Made by a program: the position numbers and the translations under genes. Below, one piece after another: positions 26,783-35,477 of a stretch of DNA of 64,000 nucleotides. Position 1 is the first letter of the stretch, and the number at the start of each line of letters is the position of its first letter. Source of the stretch: Palsa-870 sp039935415 (lineage in GTDB: Bacteria > Chloroflexota > Dormibacteria > Dormibacterales > Dormibacteraceae); assembly GCA_039935415.1 (NCBI GenBank), contig JBDTKH010000035.1, positions 1 through 64,000 on the forward strand. Direction: 5' to 3'. Below the pieces are notes generated by a model. The model was not told where the DNA came from, ran no database searches, and was given only the letters and a program-made list of their open reading frames with translations.

Positions 26783-28741
26783 GTGGTGCAGCCGGTAGTC
26801 ATCGGGGACGTGATGTGGGAGCCAAGCCTCGACGTGATCGCGAAGAGCCGGCTCAAGCGGTTCATGGACCAGCACGGGATCGAGACCTTTGCCGAGCTGC
26901 TCAAGCGCGCTGACGACGACATCGAGTGGTTCTGGGACGCGGCGATCAAGGACATCGACATCGCCTTCTACCGCCACTACCACAAGGTCGTGGACCTGTC
27001 AGAGGGTAAGCCCTGGGCGAAATGGTGGATCGGCGGCCGGATGAACATCGTCCAGAGCTGCCTCGACCGCTACCGCGACAGCGAGCACCACGACAAGCTC
27101 GCGATCGTCTGGGAGGGCGAGCCGGGCGAGGTCCGCAAGCTCACCTACGGAGAGCTCGACCAGCAGGTCTGCAAGCTGGCGGGGTCGCTGCGCCGCCTCG
27201 GCGTGCGGCCCGGCGACCGGGTCGGCATCTTCATGCCGATGTGCCCCGAGGTCGCCATCTCGGTGCTGGCCACGGCCAAGATCGGCGCGGTCATCATCCC
27301 CATCTTCTCTGGCTACGGGCCCGACGCGATCGCCGCCCGACTCCGCGACGGCGAGGCGAAGGTGCTGATCTGCGCGGACGGCTTCTACCGCCGCGGCAAC
27401 GTTGTGCCAATGAAGGAGACCGCGGACAAGGCGCTGCTGTCGTGCCCGACCGTGACCAGGGTGATCATGCACCGCCGCGTCGTGCGCGACGTGCCGTGGA
27501 CCCACGGCCGCGACTACATCTGGGAGGTCCTGCTGGAGGACGAGCCCGACCGCACGCACACGCACGAGCTGGACCCCGAAGACCCGCTGATGATCATCTA
27601 CACGTCGGGCACGACCGGAAAGCCCAAGGGCACGCTGCACGTGCACGGCGGCTTCCCGGTGAAGACCGCCCAGGACATGGCGCACGGCTTCGACGTGGGC
27701 CCGGACGACACGATCTTCTGGTACACCGACATCGGCTGGATGATGGGCCCCTGGCTCATCTTCGGGTCGCTGATCCTCGGCGCCACGATGGTCCTGTACG
27801 AAGGGACGCCCGACTACCCGGCGGCCGACCGCCTGTGGCGCATGGTCGCCGACCACAGGGTGACGGTGCTCGGAGTCTCCCCCACCCTGGTTCGCGGCCT
27901 GATGTCGCACGGCGCCGAGGTGCCCGCGCACCACGACCTGAGCAGCCTGCGCATCCTCGGCGGCACCGGCGAGACGTGGAACCCCGAGCCGTTCCAGTGG
28001 TTCTTCAAGCACATCGGGGGCGGGCGCATTCCCGTCATCAACTACTCGGGCGGCACCGAGATCTCGGGCGGCATCCTGTGCGGCAACGTGATCACGCACC
28101 TGCGGCCCTGCTCGTTCGCGGGCCCGGTGCCCGGCATCGCCGCCGTCGTGCTCGACGCCGAAGGCAAGCCGGTGCGCGGTGAGGTCGGCGAGCTCGCGAT
28201 CCGCAACCCGTGGCCCGGCATGACGCGAGGCTTCTGGGGGGACCGCCAGCGTTACCTGGACACGTACTGGAGCCGGTTCGAGGGCATCTGGGTGCACGGC
28301 GACTGGGCGTACGAGGCTCCCGACGACGGGCTGTGGTACGTGCTGGGCCGCTCCGACGACACGATCAAGGTGGCCGGAAAGCGGCTGGGACCCGCAGAGG
28401 TCGAGTCGGTGCTGGTCGGGCACCCGGCGGTCGCCGAGTCCGCCGCCATCGGCGTGCCCGACGAGCTGAAGGGCGAGGTGCTCGTGTGCTTCGTCATCCT
28501 GCGCCCCAACCGCAAGCCCAGCGACGCGCTTGGGGTCGAGCTCCAGGACCTGGTGGCCGCCGCGCTGGGAAAACCGCTGCGGCCAAGCGCGATCCACTTC
28601 GTCACCGACCTGCCGCGGACCCGCAACGCCAAGATCCTGAGGCGGGTCGTGAAGTCCGTCTATACCGGCAAGGATCCCGGCGACCTGTCCTCGCTCGAGA
28701 ACCCCAGCGCACTCGCGGCGATCGGCGCTACTAGAAGCTGA
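26783..28741 (+). CDS. acetyl/acyl-CoA synthetase (AMP-forming)
   Basis: A 652-aa adenylate-forming enzyme that activates a carboxylic acid with ATP and CoA. Motifs: P-loop YTSGTTGKPKG, NYSGGTEISGG, the hinge region YVLGRSDDTIKVAGKRLGPAEVES, and the conserved Lys in RTRNAKILRR. The N-terminal ACAS-like extension (WFWDAAIKDIDIAFYRHYHKVVDLSEG) and total length match acetyl-CoA synthetases and their close relatives. Tandem GTG codons at 26783 give the start. The end overlaps the convergent DsrE-like gene by 11 bases. Confidence 0.92.
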   Translation: MVQPVVIGDVMWEPSLDVIAKSRLKRFMDQHGIETFAELLKRADDDIEWFWDAAIKDIDIAFYRHYHKVVDLSEGKPWAKWWIGGRMNIVQSCLDRYRDSEHHDKLAIVWEGEPGEVRKLTYGELDQQVCKLAGSLRRLGVRPGDRVGIFMPMCPEVAISVLATAKIGAVIIPIFSGYGPDAIAARLRDGEAKVLICADGFYRRGNVVPMKETADKALLSCPTVTRVIMHRRVVRDVPWTHGRDYIWEVLLEDEPDRTHTHELDPEDPLMIIYTSGTTGKPKGTLHVHGGFPVKTAQDMAHGFDVGPDDTIFWYTDIGWMMGPWLIFGSLILGATMVLYEGTPDYPAADRLWRMVADHRVTVLGVSPTLVRGLMSHGAEVPAHHDLSSLRILGGTGETWNPEPFQWFFKHIGGGRIPVINYSGGTEISGGILCGNVITHLRPCSFAGPVPGIAAVVLDAEGKPVRGEVGELAIRNPWPGMTRGFWGDRQRYLDTYWSRFEGIWVHGDWAYEAPDDGLWYVLGRSDDTIKVAGKRLGPAEVESVLVGHPAVAESAAIGVPDELKGEVLVCFVILRPNRKPSDALGVELQDLVAAALGKPLRPSAIHFVTDLPRTRNAKILRRVVKSVYTGKDPGDLSSLENPSALAAIGATRS

Positions 28742-29093
28742 GGACCTTGTCGGCTTCCATCGTCAGCTTCACCAGGTCGGGCGGCGTGATGTACGAGGCA
28801 TTCGGGGTGAGCATCTCCGGTAAGACCCCACGGGCCTCAGCACAGCCTTTTCAAACGTAGAGGCGTACGTCCTTCTCCAGGCATTTGTCGAGCAGCTCAC
28901 GGAGCGGCGGGATGCCGAGACCGAGGACGTTGGCGATGACGTCGGGTTTGATCAGCTCCGCGGCCCCGCCCGCAAGCGCCACGGCGACCTCCACCCCAGC
29001 GGGCCGGGCGCCGTTCACCGCGATGTGGAACGGGACGCTGGCGCGCGTGGGGTCCTCGGGTCCGGCGGCGGTGACGATGAGGAGGCCTGCCAC
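28731..29093 (-). CDS. DsrE-like protein with in-frame UGA (candidate selenoprotein)
   Basis: A small DsrE/DsrF-type sulfur-relay protein. The first part (GLLIVTAAGPEDPTRASVPF, then VALAGGAAELIKP and GIPPLRELLDKCLEKDVRLYV) ends at a TGA (28851-28853). The same frame continues KGCAEARGV, then NASYITPPDLVKLTMEADKV and LSF before a TAG at 28731. The tail matches the family's C-terminus, and the total of 120 aa is the normal family length; stopping at TGA would cut off a third. Cys homologues have CxxC here, so the site reads UxxC (residues 81-84). A hairpin resembling a bacterial SECIS follows. GTG 29093 is preferred; ATG 29120 is possible. No sel genes are visible, so a nonsense mutation remains possible. 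Confidence 0.7.
28821..28839 (-). promoter_or_regulatory. candidate bacterial SECIS hairpin
   Basis: In the mRNA, UGAGGCCC-GUG-GGGUCUUA forms an 8-bp stem (two G-U pairs) with a loop starting with G. Nineteen bases separate the UGA from the loop. Both fit the known loose rule for bacterial SECIS elements: a G among the first loop bases and a loop roughly 16-37 bases after UGA. The stem is short and GC-rich, so chance is not excluded. Confidence 0.5.
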
Positions 29094-29129
29094 GCGCACA
29101 AGTATGGGGGAGTCGATCATTAGCGCCGC

Positions 29130-30308
29130 ATGAGGCTCACACGTGCGGACGGTGTGCGGCTCCTCCTGCTGTGGCTGGGCGGGATCGACCTACGGCTGAC
29201 GATGCTGGCCGTGCCGCCACTCGTTCCGTTGATCCACCGCGAGCTGCACCTCGGCGAGACGGCCGTCGGCGCCCTGGTCTCGCTGCCCGTGCTCCTGCTC
29301 GCCGTGGCCGCGGTGCCGGGGTCGCTTCTCATCGCGCGGCTCGGCGTGCGGCGCGCGCTGCTGATCGGCCTCGGGTCCGTGGCCGTTTTCGGCGCCCTGC
29401 GCGGATTGGGTCCGAGCACGCGGGTCCTGTTTAGCGCGACGTTCCTGATGGGCGTCGGTATCGCGGTGAGCCAGCCGGCGTTCCCGTCCCTGGTTCGCGA
29501 GTGGTTCCCGCGCCGGATCGCCATCGCGACCGCCGTCTACACCAACGGCATCCTGATCGGCGAGACGGTGCCGACCGCGCTCACCACGCCCGTCGGCGTC
29601 CTGCCGCTCGCGCACGGTGACTGGCGCTATGCGATTGCCATGTGGTCGGTGGTGGTGGCGGCGACCGCGCTTGCGATCACGCTCGCCCTTCCGCGACGCG
29701 GACTGCGGCCGGCCGTCCCCGCGCGCTGGTGGCCCAGCTGGCGCGAGGGTCAGACGGTGCGAATCGGCCTGGTCATGGGCATGGCATCGGCCGTGTACTT
29801 CGGCAGCAACGCGTACATCCCCGACTTCCTCGACCAGTCCGGCCGCCACAACCTGATCACGCCGACCCTCGCCGTCTTGAACGGCTCACAGCTGCTCACC
29901 GCGCCGGCCGTGGCGATCTGGCAGCGCCTGTTGACGGGGCGTGTGGGATTCATCGGCTCCAGCGTGCTGATGGCGGTGGCGCAGCTGGGCATCATCGTGA
30001 CCCCGGGCTGGGGCGTGGTCGTGTGGGCTTTCGTGCTGGGCTTCGCCGCCGCGCTTGCGTTCATCGTCGTGTTGACGCTCCCGCCGAGGCTGGCGGCGGC
30101 CGGTGACGTGCACCGCATGAGCGCCGCCATCTTCACGTTCCAGTACAGCGCGGCGTTCATCGTGCCGCTGGTCGCGGGCGCGCTGTGGGACGCGAGCGGG
30201 GTGGCGGTGCTGGCTTTCGCGCCAGGCGTCGCGGCGGCCGCAGCGATGGCTTGGCTCGCCCTTCCCCTGCGGATCCCGCCCGCCGAGCCGCTCACCGCAG
30301 CGTCTTGA
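29130..30308 (+). CDS. MFS transporter (CynX/NimT-like)
   Basis: A 392-aa, 12-TM major facilitator. TM1 is LLLLWLGGIDLRLTMLAVPPLVPLI, followed by LHLGETAVGALVSLPVLLLAV and the loop GSLLIARLGVRRALLIGL (motif A-like). FPRRIAIATAVYTNGILIGETVPTAL resembles the cyanate-permease-like branch. The substrate is not inferable. It is divergent from the DsrE-like gene, with only 9-36 bases between the starts. Confidence 0.85.
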   Translation: MRLTRADGVRLLLLWLGGIDLRLTMLAVPPLVPLIHRELHLGETAVGALVSLPVLLLAVAAVPGSLLIARLGVRRALLIGLGSVAVFGALRGLGPSTRVLFSATFLMGVGIAVSQPAFPSLVREWFPRRIAIATAVYTNGILIGETVPTALTTPVGVLPLAHGDWRYAIAMWSVVVAATALAITLALPRRGLRPAVPARWWPSWREGQTVRIGLVMGMASAVYFGSNAYIPDFLDQSGRHNLITPTLAVLNGSQLLTAPAVAIWQRLLTGRVGFIGSSVLMAVAQLGIIVTPGWGVVVWAFVLGFAAALAFIVVLTLPPRLAAAGDVHRMSAAIFTFQYSAAFIVPLVAGALWDASGVAVLAFAPGVAAAAAMAWLALPLRIPPAEPLTAAS

Positions 30309-30696
30309 GCAGGCGCTCGAACTCGGCTTCGGAGAACGCTCGACACGCTGCCCTGGCTGCCGGTCATCAACGCGAACTTCGCTGCGCGTCGTTCAACGGC
30401 GACACGAACGACCCGAAGGTAGTCGGCCGGCACGTGGAGCTGGGCGCCCGCTGTGGCAGAGTTGCACGCGAGCATCGACATGACAAGCGCAACGACCATC
30501 AGCAGCCTGGTCAATGTGTTGCCGACGAGAATTCAGATCCGGTCCGGTCCGAAATTGGATTGGAGCGGGAAACGGAGTAAGACATCCGAGGTGCCAATCA
30601 ACAGGTTGAGTTCGTTTAACCGATTCGGCAGCTGAAGCCGCACCGATCTCGTGCGCAGGTTACGCGGGGGCAAACGTGGCTGTTCAGTAGACCGCG
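30309..30696. other. intergenic, no complete gene
   Basis: No convincing gene. On the minus strand at about 30300-30345 a frame ends FSEAEFERLLKTLR-stop, possibly the tail of a lost gene. At 30559-30620 lies one copy of a tRNA-Gly-end-like repeat (see the copy at 34978). Confidence 0.4.
30559..30617. repeat. tRNA-end-like repeat, copy A
   Basis: The stretch starting TTGGAGCGGGAAACGG and ending GAGTTCGTTTAACCG aligns without gaps, at roughly 75% identity, with 34978-35036. The first 15 bases also resemble the 3' end of the tRNA-Gly gene at 35768. Confidence 0.5.
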
Positions 30697-31653
30697 TCAC
30701 GGCGTTGGCGTGGGAGTCGGGCTGGTGGAGGCTGGCGTTGCAGTAGGGACTGGTGGCAGCGCAACCCGCGGTGGCAGGAGGGTTTGTCCGTTCTGATCTC
30801 GCTGGTCAAGTGGGTACGCGTTGGGGATTGGCAGGCCGTCAGCGCCAATCGGAACGTTTGTGATCACACCGCCCTTGCCAGTGTCCAAGACCAGTGGATG
30901 CCCGTCCTGGTCGTAAAGAAGGACCCCCTTCAGCGGCTTTCCATCTGCCGAATACGGATAGACGTTGGTCACACCTGGGATGTAATAGCTCGCCTCCACT
31001 GGCGGGGCGTACGAGCCGGAAGTGTCGGCGCCGCTGTACGCGTACGTGGAGCCGGTGCCCATGTCCACGAGGACGGGCAACGCCAGCACCATGATCGCCG
31101 CGTTTGCCCCCATCGCGGCGACTCGCCAGCTCCTCTTGTCGGGTAAGCCCCGCCGGCCAAGTCGAACCGAGACGACGATTGCGCCCACGGTGGCCAGGAT
31201 CTGGAAAAGGCCGAGGCTCGAGAACGGGTTGGGGATCGGCCGAAGATTGTCTTGTCCTCTGAACAAGAAGGCGAGAAACAGGACGGCCAGGTAGGCCCGC
31301 AGGATCCACCAGCCCGGGCGCAGCTCGGGCAGCATGGCGTGCACCTCTCGATAGGCCCGAGTGCCAGTGACCGCGTGTATCAACGACATCGGCCTCTCGC
31401 GTATCGGGCTGCGCCGTTGTGTCTCGTTCGCATCCGCCGCGGCGCCGTAAGCGAGTTTGAGCTCGGCCGCGTAGGCCTCGGGCCTCCCGAGTCGTTCGTG
31501 CAGCGGAGAATCCGACTCGCTCGCGACCTCGGCCAGATGGCTCTCGAGATCTTCGAGGAGGGTCTCACGCTCCCTCTCGGGGAGTGAGGCAAGGGCGGCC
31601 CGCACCGCGTCGGCATAGCCGGCAACGTCGTTGGCTGGTTTGCTATCTGGCAT
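30697..31653 (-). CDS. HAAS/DUF1700-like membrane protein, PadR partner
   Basis: A 318-aa protein. The N-terminal 75 residues (YADAVRAALASLPERERETLLEDLESHLAEVASE) are the HAAS/DUF1700-type helical domain that commonly follows PadR genes. Next come TM helices (WWILRAYLAVLFLAFLF, LGLFQILATVGAIVVSVRL, GANAAIMVLALPVLVDMG). The soluble C-terminus ends in a Pro/Thr-rich tail (TPTPTP). It overlaps the padR stop by 11 bases. Probably an envelope protein under PadR control; function unknown. Confidence 0.72.
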   Translation of the reverse strand: MPDSKPANDVAGYADAVRAALASLPERERETLLEDLESHLAEVASESDSPLHERLGRPEAYAAELKLAYGAAADANETQRRSPIRERPMSLIHAVTGTRAYREVHAMLPELRPGWWILRAYLAVLFLAFLFRGQDNLRPIPNPFSSLGLFQILATVGAIVVSVRLGRRGLPDKRSWRVAAMGANAAIMVLALPVLVDMGTGSTYAYSGADTSGSYAPPVEASYYIPGVTNVYPYSADGKPLKGVLLYDQDGHPLVLDTGKGGVITNVPIGADGLPIPNAYPLDQRDQNGQTLLPPRVALPPVPTATPASTSPTPTPTP

Positions 31654-32014
31654 TGGCAGTGCTCCTCCCGTTGAGCAGGTGATCGAGGGCCTTGGTAAAC
31701 GAGCCCCACGTCTTCGCGGATTGGTCGAGTGAGGTGCGGCCGCGATTGTTCAGCGCGTAGTACTTGCGATGCGGTCCTTCCCCGGACGGAACGACGTACG
31801 ACTTGAGGTCTCCCGCCCGATAGAGCCGCCGCAGCGTTCCGTACACGGAGGCGTCGCCTATGCCATCCAACCCGCTTTCGCGCAGCCGGCGCAAAACGTC
31901 ATATCCATAGCTGTCCTGCTCGGCGAGGACCGCAAGGACGGCGAGGTCGAGAACGCCCTTCAGAAGCTGGCTCGTGTCGATCGGGCCACCGTTGGAGTGC
32001 TGCATCCTGCGCAT
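31643..32014 (-). CDS. PadR-family transcriptional regulator
   Basis: A 123-aa winged-helix repressor. It has the PadR core LLKGVLDLAVLAVLAEQDSYGYDVLRRLRESGL, then GDASVYGTLRRLYRAGDLKSYVV and HRKYYALNNRGR. Start ATG 32014 or ATG 32005. It probably regulates itself and the downstream membrane-protein gene through the inverted repeat at 32019-32040. Confidence 0.92.
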   Translation of the reverse strand: MRRMQHSNGGPIDTSQLLKGVLDLAVLAVLAEQDSYGYDVLRRLRESGLDGIGDASVYGTLRRLYRAGDLKSYVVPSGEGPHRKYYALNNRGRTSLDQSAKTWGSFTKALDHLLNGRSTANAR

Positions 32015-32018
32015 GGAA

Positions 32019-32040
32019 TAGTACTACGGATTGCGTACTA
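32019..32040. promoter_or_regulatory. candidate PadR operator
   Basis: A perfect inverted repeat TAGTAC-N10-GTACTA directly upstream of padR. It overlaps a TACTAT -10-like hexamer on the minus strand. Spacing and position fit PadR autoregulation. Confidence 0.6.
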
Positions 32041-32373
32041 GCGCGCATGAATCAAGCGGGCGTGCAGAACGGCTTCGCAAGGCAGCGCACAAGCGTGGTA
32101 CCACTCAAAGCGGGCTCATCGTCCATGGAGCTCGAGGCGGCCACTAGCTTGATCCTGCGCTCGGCGTGTTAGTGGCCGTCGAGATGCCCGACCTGCACTG
32201 GCGGTCTTGGGTCTGCTCGCCGCAGATTCAGAACTCTTCGAGATGCGAGGCTTGCCTCAGGACTCTCATCGGCGCTCGGTTGAACTGCTGACCAGATGTC
32301 GACCAGACGTATTCGTGGATTGACGCGATCGTCAGTCAGCCGAAGCTGGAAGACAACCAGCAGGTTAAAGTTC
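32041..32373. other. intergenic region between padR and the GT87-like gene
   Basis: No gene recognised. An ATG at 32296 is in frame with the downstream gene, but the 26 codons it adds are polar and unlike the family, so I treat them as leader. Confidence 0.4.
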
Positions 32374-33642
32374 ATGGCCGTCTTGTCCGTCGCCCGCCCG
32401 CCATTCTTGGTCCGGCTCCGCCTGGCCGCCACTCAACCTTGGATGATCAGGCTCTCAGCGGGTGCCATCACCGCTGCCGGCATCTGGACCTACGCAATCA
32501 GCACCCTCTTCCTTTCCCAGAAGTTGCAGCCGATGGGTGACTTCGACGCCTACTACCGAGCCGCCTCCGACCTCAACCACAACCTCGATCCCTACCTGCG
32601 CTACAACCATCATCTTGCCTTCTCCCTCTCGGTGGGCTACATCTACCCGCCCTTCTTCGCCCGTCTGCTACAGCCCCTGGCCCTGCTCTCGTTGGATCAA
32701 GCCCATGTGGTCGCCCTGGTCGTCCTCCAGCTCTCTGTCCTCGCCTCGGTGGTCCTCACATGGCACCTGCTTGGTGTGAGCTCCTGGACCGCCCGCCTCT
32801 TCACCCTCGACGCGTTCTTGCTCTCGAGCGGCCTGGTTGCCAACCTTGAAGCCGGCAACCTCAACGTTGTCCTGGTTCCTCTCTCCTTGGCCTGGGTTCT
32901 CGCTTACCGTCGCGCCGCCCAGTGGGGCTGGTTCTTCGTCGGCCTCAATGTGGGTCTCAAGCTTCAGCAGGCACCACTCCTTGCACTCGCCCTGTTCCGT
33001 CGTGAATGGCGCGGTCTCGGCTTAGCGACCGCCACCCTGCTCGCGACGGTCCTGGTCGGCGGTCTCGCGCTCACGTACGAGTTCCTCACGACCGTCTTGC
33101 CACGGCTGACCAACACCGTCCCCACCGGCGCCCAGAACACCTCCCTGCTCGCCGACTTCGAGCGCATGCTCCACCCTGGGGCTGACAATCTCTACTACGA
33201 CCCGACCTACCCTGAGGCCCGCTTCTTCCTGTTCACTGTTGTGCTGGTCGTCCTCTTCTTCTCCGCTCGTGCCCTCAGCGGCCTTGCCGACCGCCATCTC
33301 GAGGCGTTGATCGCCCTCGCCGCGGTGCCTCTGCTCAACAATTACCTCGGGGCTCCCCACCTCCTCCTCCTCCTCCCGGTCGGGCTGCTGCTGGCCGCTC
33401 GCGCCCTGCGCTTCCGCGCCTGGTTCGCACTGGCCATGCTCGCCGTCTCGCTCTTCTTCGTCGCCGAGTATCCCGTGCTCTACACCCTGGTCACGACACT
33501 CAACTACTTCGTGGCCCGCGCTGTTTTCTATGAGATTGCCCCCGGCTTGGCAGCCCTCTGCATCTGGCTGGTAAGCCTCCGCTTGGGCGCTTACACGAAA
33601 GCCCTCCCGCTCGCCGCATCCGCCTCTCTTACGCCTGAATGA
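32374..33642 (+). CDS. GT87-like (DUF2029) membrane glycosyltransferase
   Basis: A 422-aa polytopic protein with about ten TM helices. The first extracytoplasmic loop MGDFDAYYRAASDLNHNLDPYLRYN carries the catalytic-type Asp typical of GT87 polyprenol-phosphate-mannose-dependent mannosyltransferases. YIYPPFFARLLQPLALLSLDQAH and NLNVVLVPLSLAWVLAYRR are further family features. It probably adds a sugar to a lipid-linked glycan outside the membrane. The 3' end overlaps the convergent relative by 52 bases. Confidence 0.75.
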   Translation: MAVLSVARPPFLVRLRLAATQPWMIRLSAGAITAAGIWTYAISTLFLSQKLQPMGDFDAYYRAASDLNHNLDPYLRYNHHLAFSLSVGYIYPPFFARLLQPLALLSLDQAHVVALVVLQLSVLASVVLTWHLLGVSSWTARLFTLDAFLLSSGLVANLEAGNLNVVLVPLSLAWVLAYRRAAQWGWFFVGLNVGLKLQQAPLLALALFRREWRGLGLATATLLATVLVGGLALTYEFLTTVLPRLTNTVPTGAQNTSLLADFERMLHPGADNLYYDPTYPEARFFLFTVVLVVLFFSARALSGLADRHLEALIALAAVPLLNNYLGAPHLLLLLPVGLLLAARALRFRAWFALAMLAVSLFFVAEYPVLYTLVTTLNYFVARAVFYEIAPGLAALCIWLVSLRLGAYTKALPLAASASLTPE

Positions 33643-34913
33643 GACTCCCGAATATCTCCGACGCGGTACTGGCTGCCTTCTACTGACCGCTCGCGCCGGA
33701 CGGCGAGAAGGCTCGCGATCCAGATCAGAATGACGCCGACCACGCCGAATTCCGCCATCAACCGGAGCACCAACACGTTCGAGTAACCGGATGCGAGCAG
33801 CGTTCCGAACCAGTGATGGGCGGGGCCAAGCAACAGATCACTCGCCGCGATGAGACCCAGAACCGTCCAGTCGCGGCGGCGTACGCCCCAGGCGATGAGG
33901 ACCAGCATCGGAAGCAAGAGCAGGACCAGGTGCGTACCCCATGAGTAACTGGCCACCATCGGCGTAACAGCCACGATCGCGGCTGCTTCTAGTGCACGGC
34001 CGGGCGAGAAGGCGGCCGGCGGGCGCACTACCCACAGCGTCAGGGCAAGGGCGGCCAGTGCGATGAGCAGCGCAATGACGCGTGCCGCGGGTGGGCTACC
34101 TCGCACAGCGCCGAAGAACGTATCCGGTTGGAGCAGCCGCGTGACCGTCCCGCCCGGCGAATGATTCTCGAACAAACCCGTACCGGCGTCGATCGCAGGG
34201 AGCACCTTGAACACGTACTCGGTCAGGTACTGCGGCGCCGCCACCAGCCACAAGCCCAAACCCGTCAATGCCGCCGCCGCCAGCATCGACCACCTGCGCG
34301 CCACGAGGAGCAAGAGGCCGACCGGCGCCTGAATCAACTTCAGGGCCACCGCTGCGCCGAGCGCGACGCCACCCCACCAAGCGCCGTCGACCCAGGCCCA
34401 GAGCCAGACTCCCGAGAGAGCTAGCAATACAAGGTTGACCTGGCCTTCAGCTACGTTGCCTATGACCGGCTCGAAGCTGACCGCGACCAGCACGAGCAAA
34501 AGCCCAAGCTGCCAGTCACGCACCCTCAACACCCGCAAGGTGCAGAAGAGGAAGACGGCCAGCGAAATGTTCAGGACGATGATCACAGCGACGCCAAGCA
34601 GATGCCCCTCAACCCCGACGACAGGCTGCAGGAGCCAGGCCAGCAGGGGCGGCATTACGAACTGAGGACCCGTCGGCTCCAGGCAACCCACCGTCTGGCA
34701 CAGGTCATAAGGATCCATACCGGCGGAAAGGCGTCCGGCAGCTCGGAGGTAGCTCTCCTGAAAGTCGCCTAAATCGCTTCCGAATAGGAGTGGCTGCAGC
34801 AGACCGAACCAAAAATAGAAAAACGCGATCGGCAGCCCGGCCCAGACGAGGAGCAGCCCGCGAAAACGTCGGTTGGCCAGAGCCCTCAACCGGACCGCCG
34901 ACAGCCCGTCCAT
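33591..34913 (-). CDS. GT87-like (DUF2029) membrane glycosyltransferase
   Basis: A 440-aa polytopic relative of the convergent neighbour. It shows GSDLGDFQESYLRAAGRLSAGMDPYD (Asp-containing first loop), QFVMPPLLAWLLQPVV, and AEGQVNLVLLALSGVWLW, all matching the GT87 layout. A loop with CQTVGCLEPTG could hold a disulfide. ATG 34913 is preferred over 35015, because the extra N-terminal residues are not membrane-like. The two genes probably arose by divergence within one family, not by recent duplication. Confidence 0.75.
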   Translation of the reverse strand: MDGLSAVRLRALANRRFRGLLLVWAGLPIAFFYFWFGLLQPLLFGSDLGDFQESYLRAAGRLSAGMDPYDLCQTVGCLEPTGPQFVMPPLLAWLLQPVVGVEGHLLGVAVIIVLNISLAVFLFCTLRVLRVRDWQLGLLLVLVAVSFEPVIGNVAEGQVNLVLLALSGVWLWAWVDGAWWGGVALGAAVALKLIQAPVGLLLLVARRWSMLAAAALTGLGLWLVAAPQYLTEYVFKVLPAIDAGTGLFENHSPGGTVTRLLQPDTFFGAVRGSPPAARVIALLIALAALALTLWVVRPPAAFSPGRALEAAAIVAVTPMVASYSWGTHLVLLLLPMLVLIAWGVRRRDWTVLGLIAASDLLLGPAHHWFGTLLASGYSNVLVLRLMAEFGVVGVILIWIASLLAVRRERSVEGSQYRVGDIRESHSGVREADAASGRAFV

Positions 34914-34977
34914 CGATGGGAGATTATCCGCAGGTAGCAGCCCACAACACGAAGTAAGGAAGGCACCGCCGACGAAC

Positions 34978-35036
34978 TTGGAGCGGGAGACGGGGTCCAA
35001 CGCCCCAAGTGCCAACCAGGGGGTCGAGTTCGTTTA
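34978..35036. repeat. tRNA-end-like repeat, copy B
   Basis: It begins TTGGAGCGGGAGACGGGG, which matches the last 16 bases of the tRNA-Gly gene (35768-35783), and continues into sequence shared with copy A at 30559. It may be a relic of integration at a tRNA end, or a small mobile repeat. Confidence 0.5.
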
Positions 35037-35075
35037 CCGCTTTGACAACTGCGGGCGTTCGATCCCATACACCGG

Positions 35076-35477
35076 CTACGCGGGGGCGACCGTCGCTATC
35101 CCTAGGTCCGAAGCGGCTGCAGCCATCCTGCTGTCGTAGGTCACCAGCCGTCGAAGGCTCACACCCAGCTGCCGCATCGTCGCCAGGTGAATGGCGTCCA
35201 GCGAGCGAAGTTCAACAGGAGGCAACGACCCGGCCTCCAAAAGAATCCGGTCGCTCACCCGGATCAGCTCGATGCGGCTCAGAACATCGTGGCCCCTTTG
35301 CACAGCCGCAGCGCCCAGCGGCAGGAGCGCTCTGGCAACCTCGGTTCGCGCCAGTGCGCTGACGACCAACGGGGCACGGCGACGCAAATATCTGCGCAGC
35401 GCGGCTGACTCGCTCTCCGCGATGGCGAGCTTTACGATCGCCGAGGAATCCAGATAGATCGCCCGGTCAGCGGTCAT
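35076..35477 (-). CDS. vapC: VapC-like PIN-domain toxin
   Basis: A 133-aa type II toxin, probably a Mg-dependent RNase. The acidic PIN residues are visible: Asp in IYLDSSAIVKL, Glu in ARTEVARALL, Asp in SLDAIHLATM and Asp in VTYDSRM. ATG 35477 lies inside the antitoxin's last codons (11-base overlap); a longer upstream frame is the antitoxin in another frame. Confidence 0.9.
   Translation of the reverse strand: MTADRAIYLDSSAIVKLAIAESESAALRRYLRRRAPLVVSALARTEVARALLPLGAAAVQRGHDVLSRIELIRVSDRILLEAGSLPPVELRSLDAIHLATMRQLGVSLRRLVTYDSRMAAAASDLGIATVAPA

Noticed and set aside
29750..30514. 254-aa minus-strand frame over the MFS gene end
   Set aside because: Low-complexity Ala/Thr/Ser shadow of the MFS coding sequence; no signal or domain.
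32060..32300. T-box or other leader before the GT87-like gene
   Set aside because: No T-box core or paired stems could be traced, and the downstream gene has no amino-acid link.
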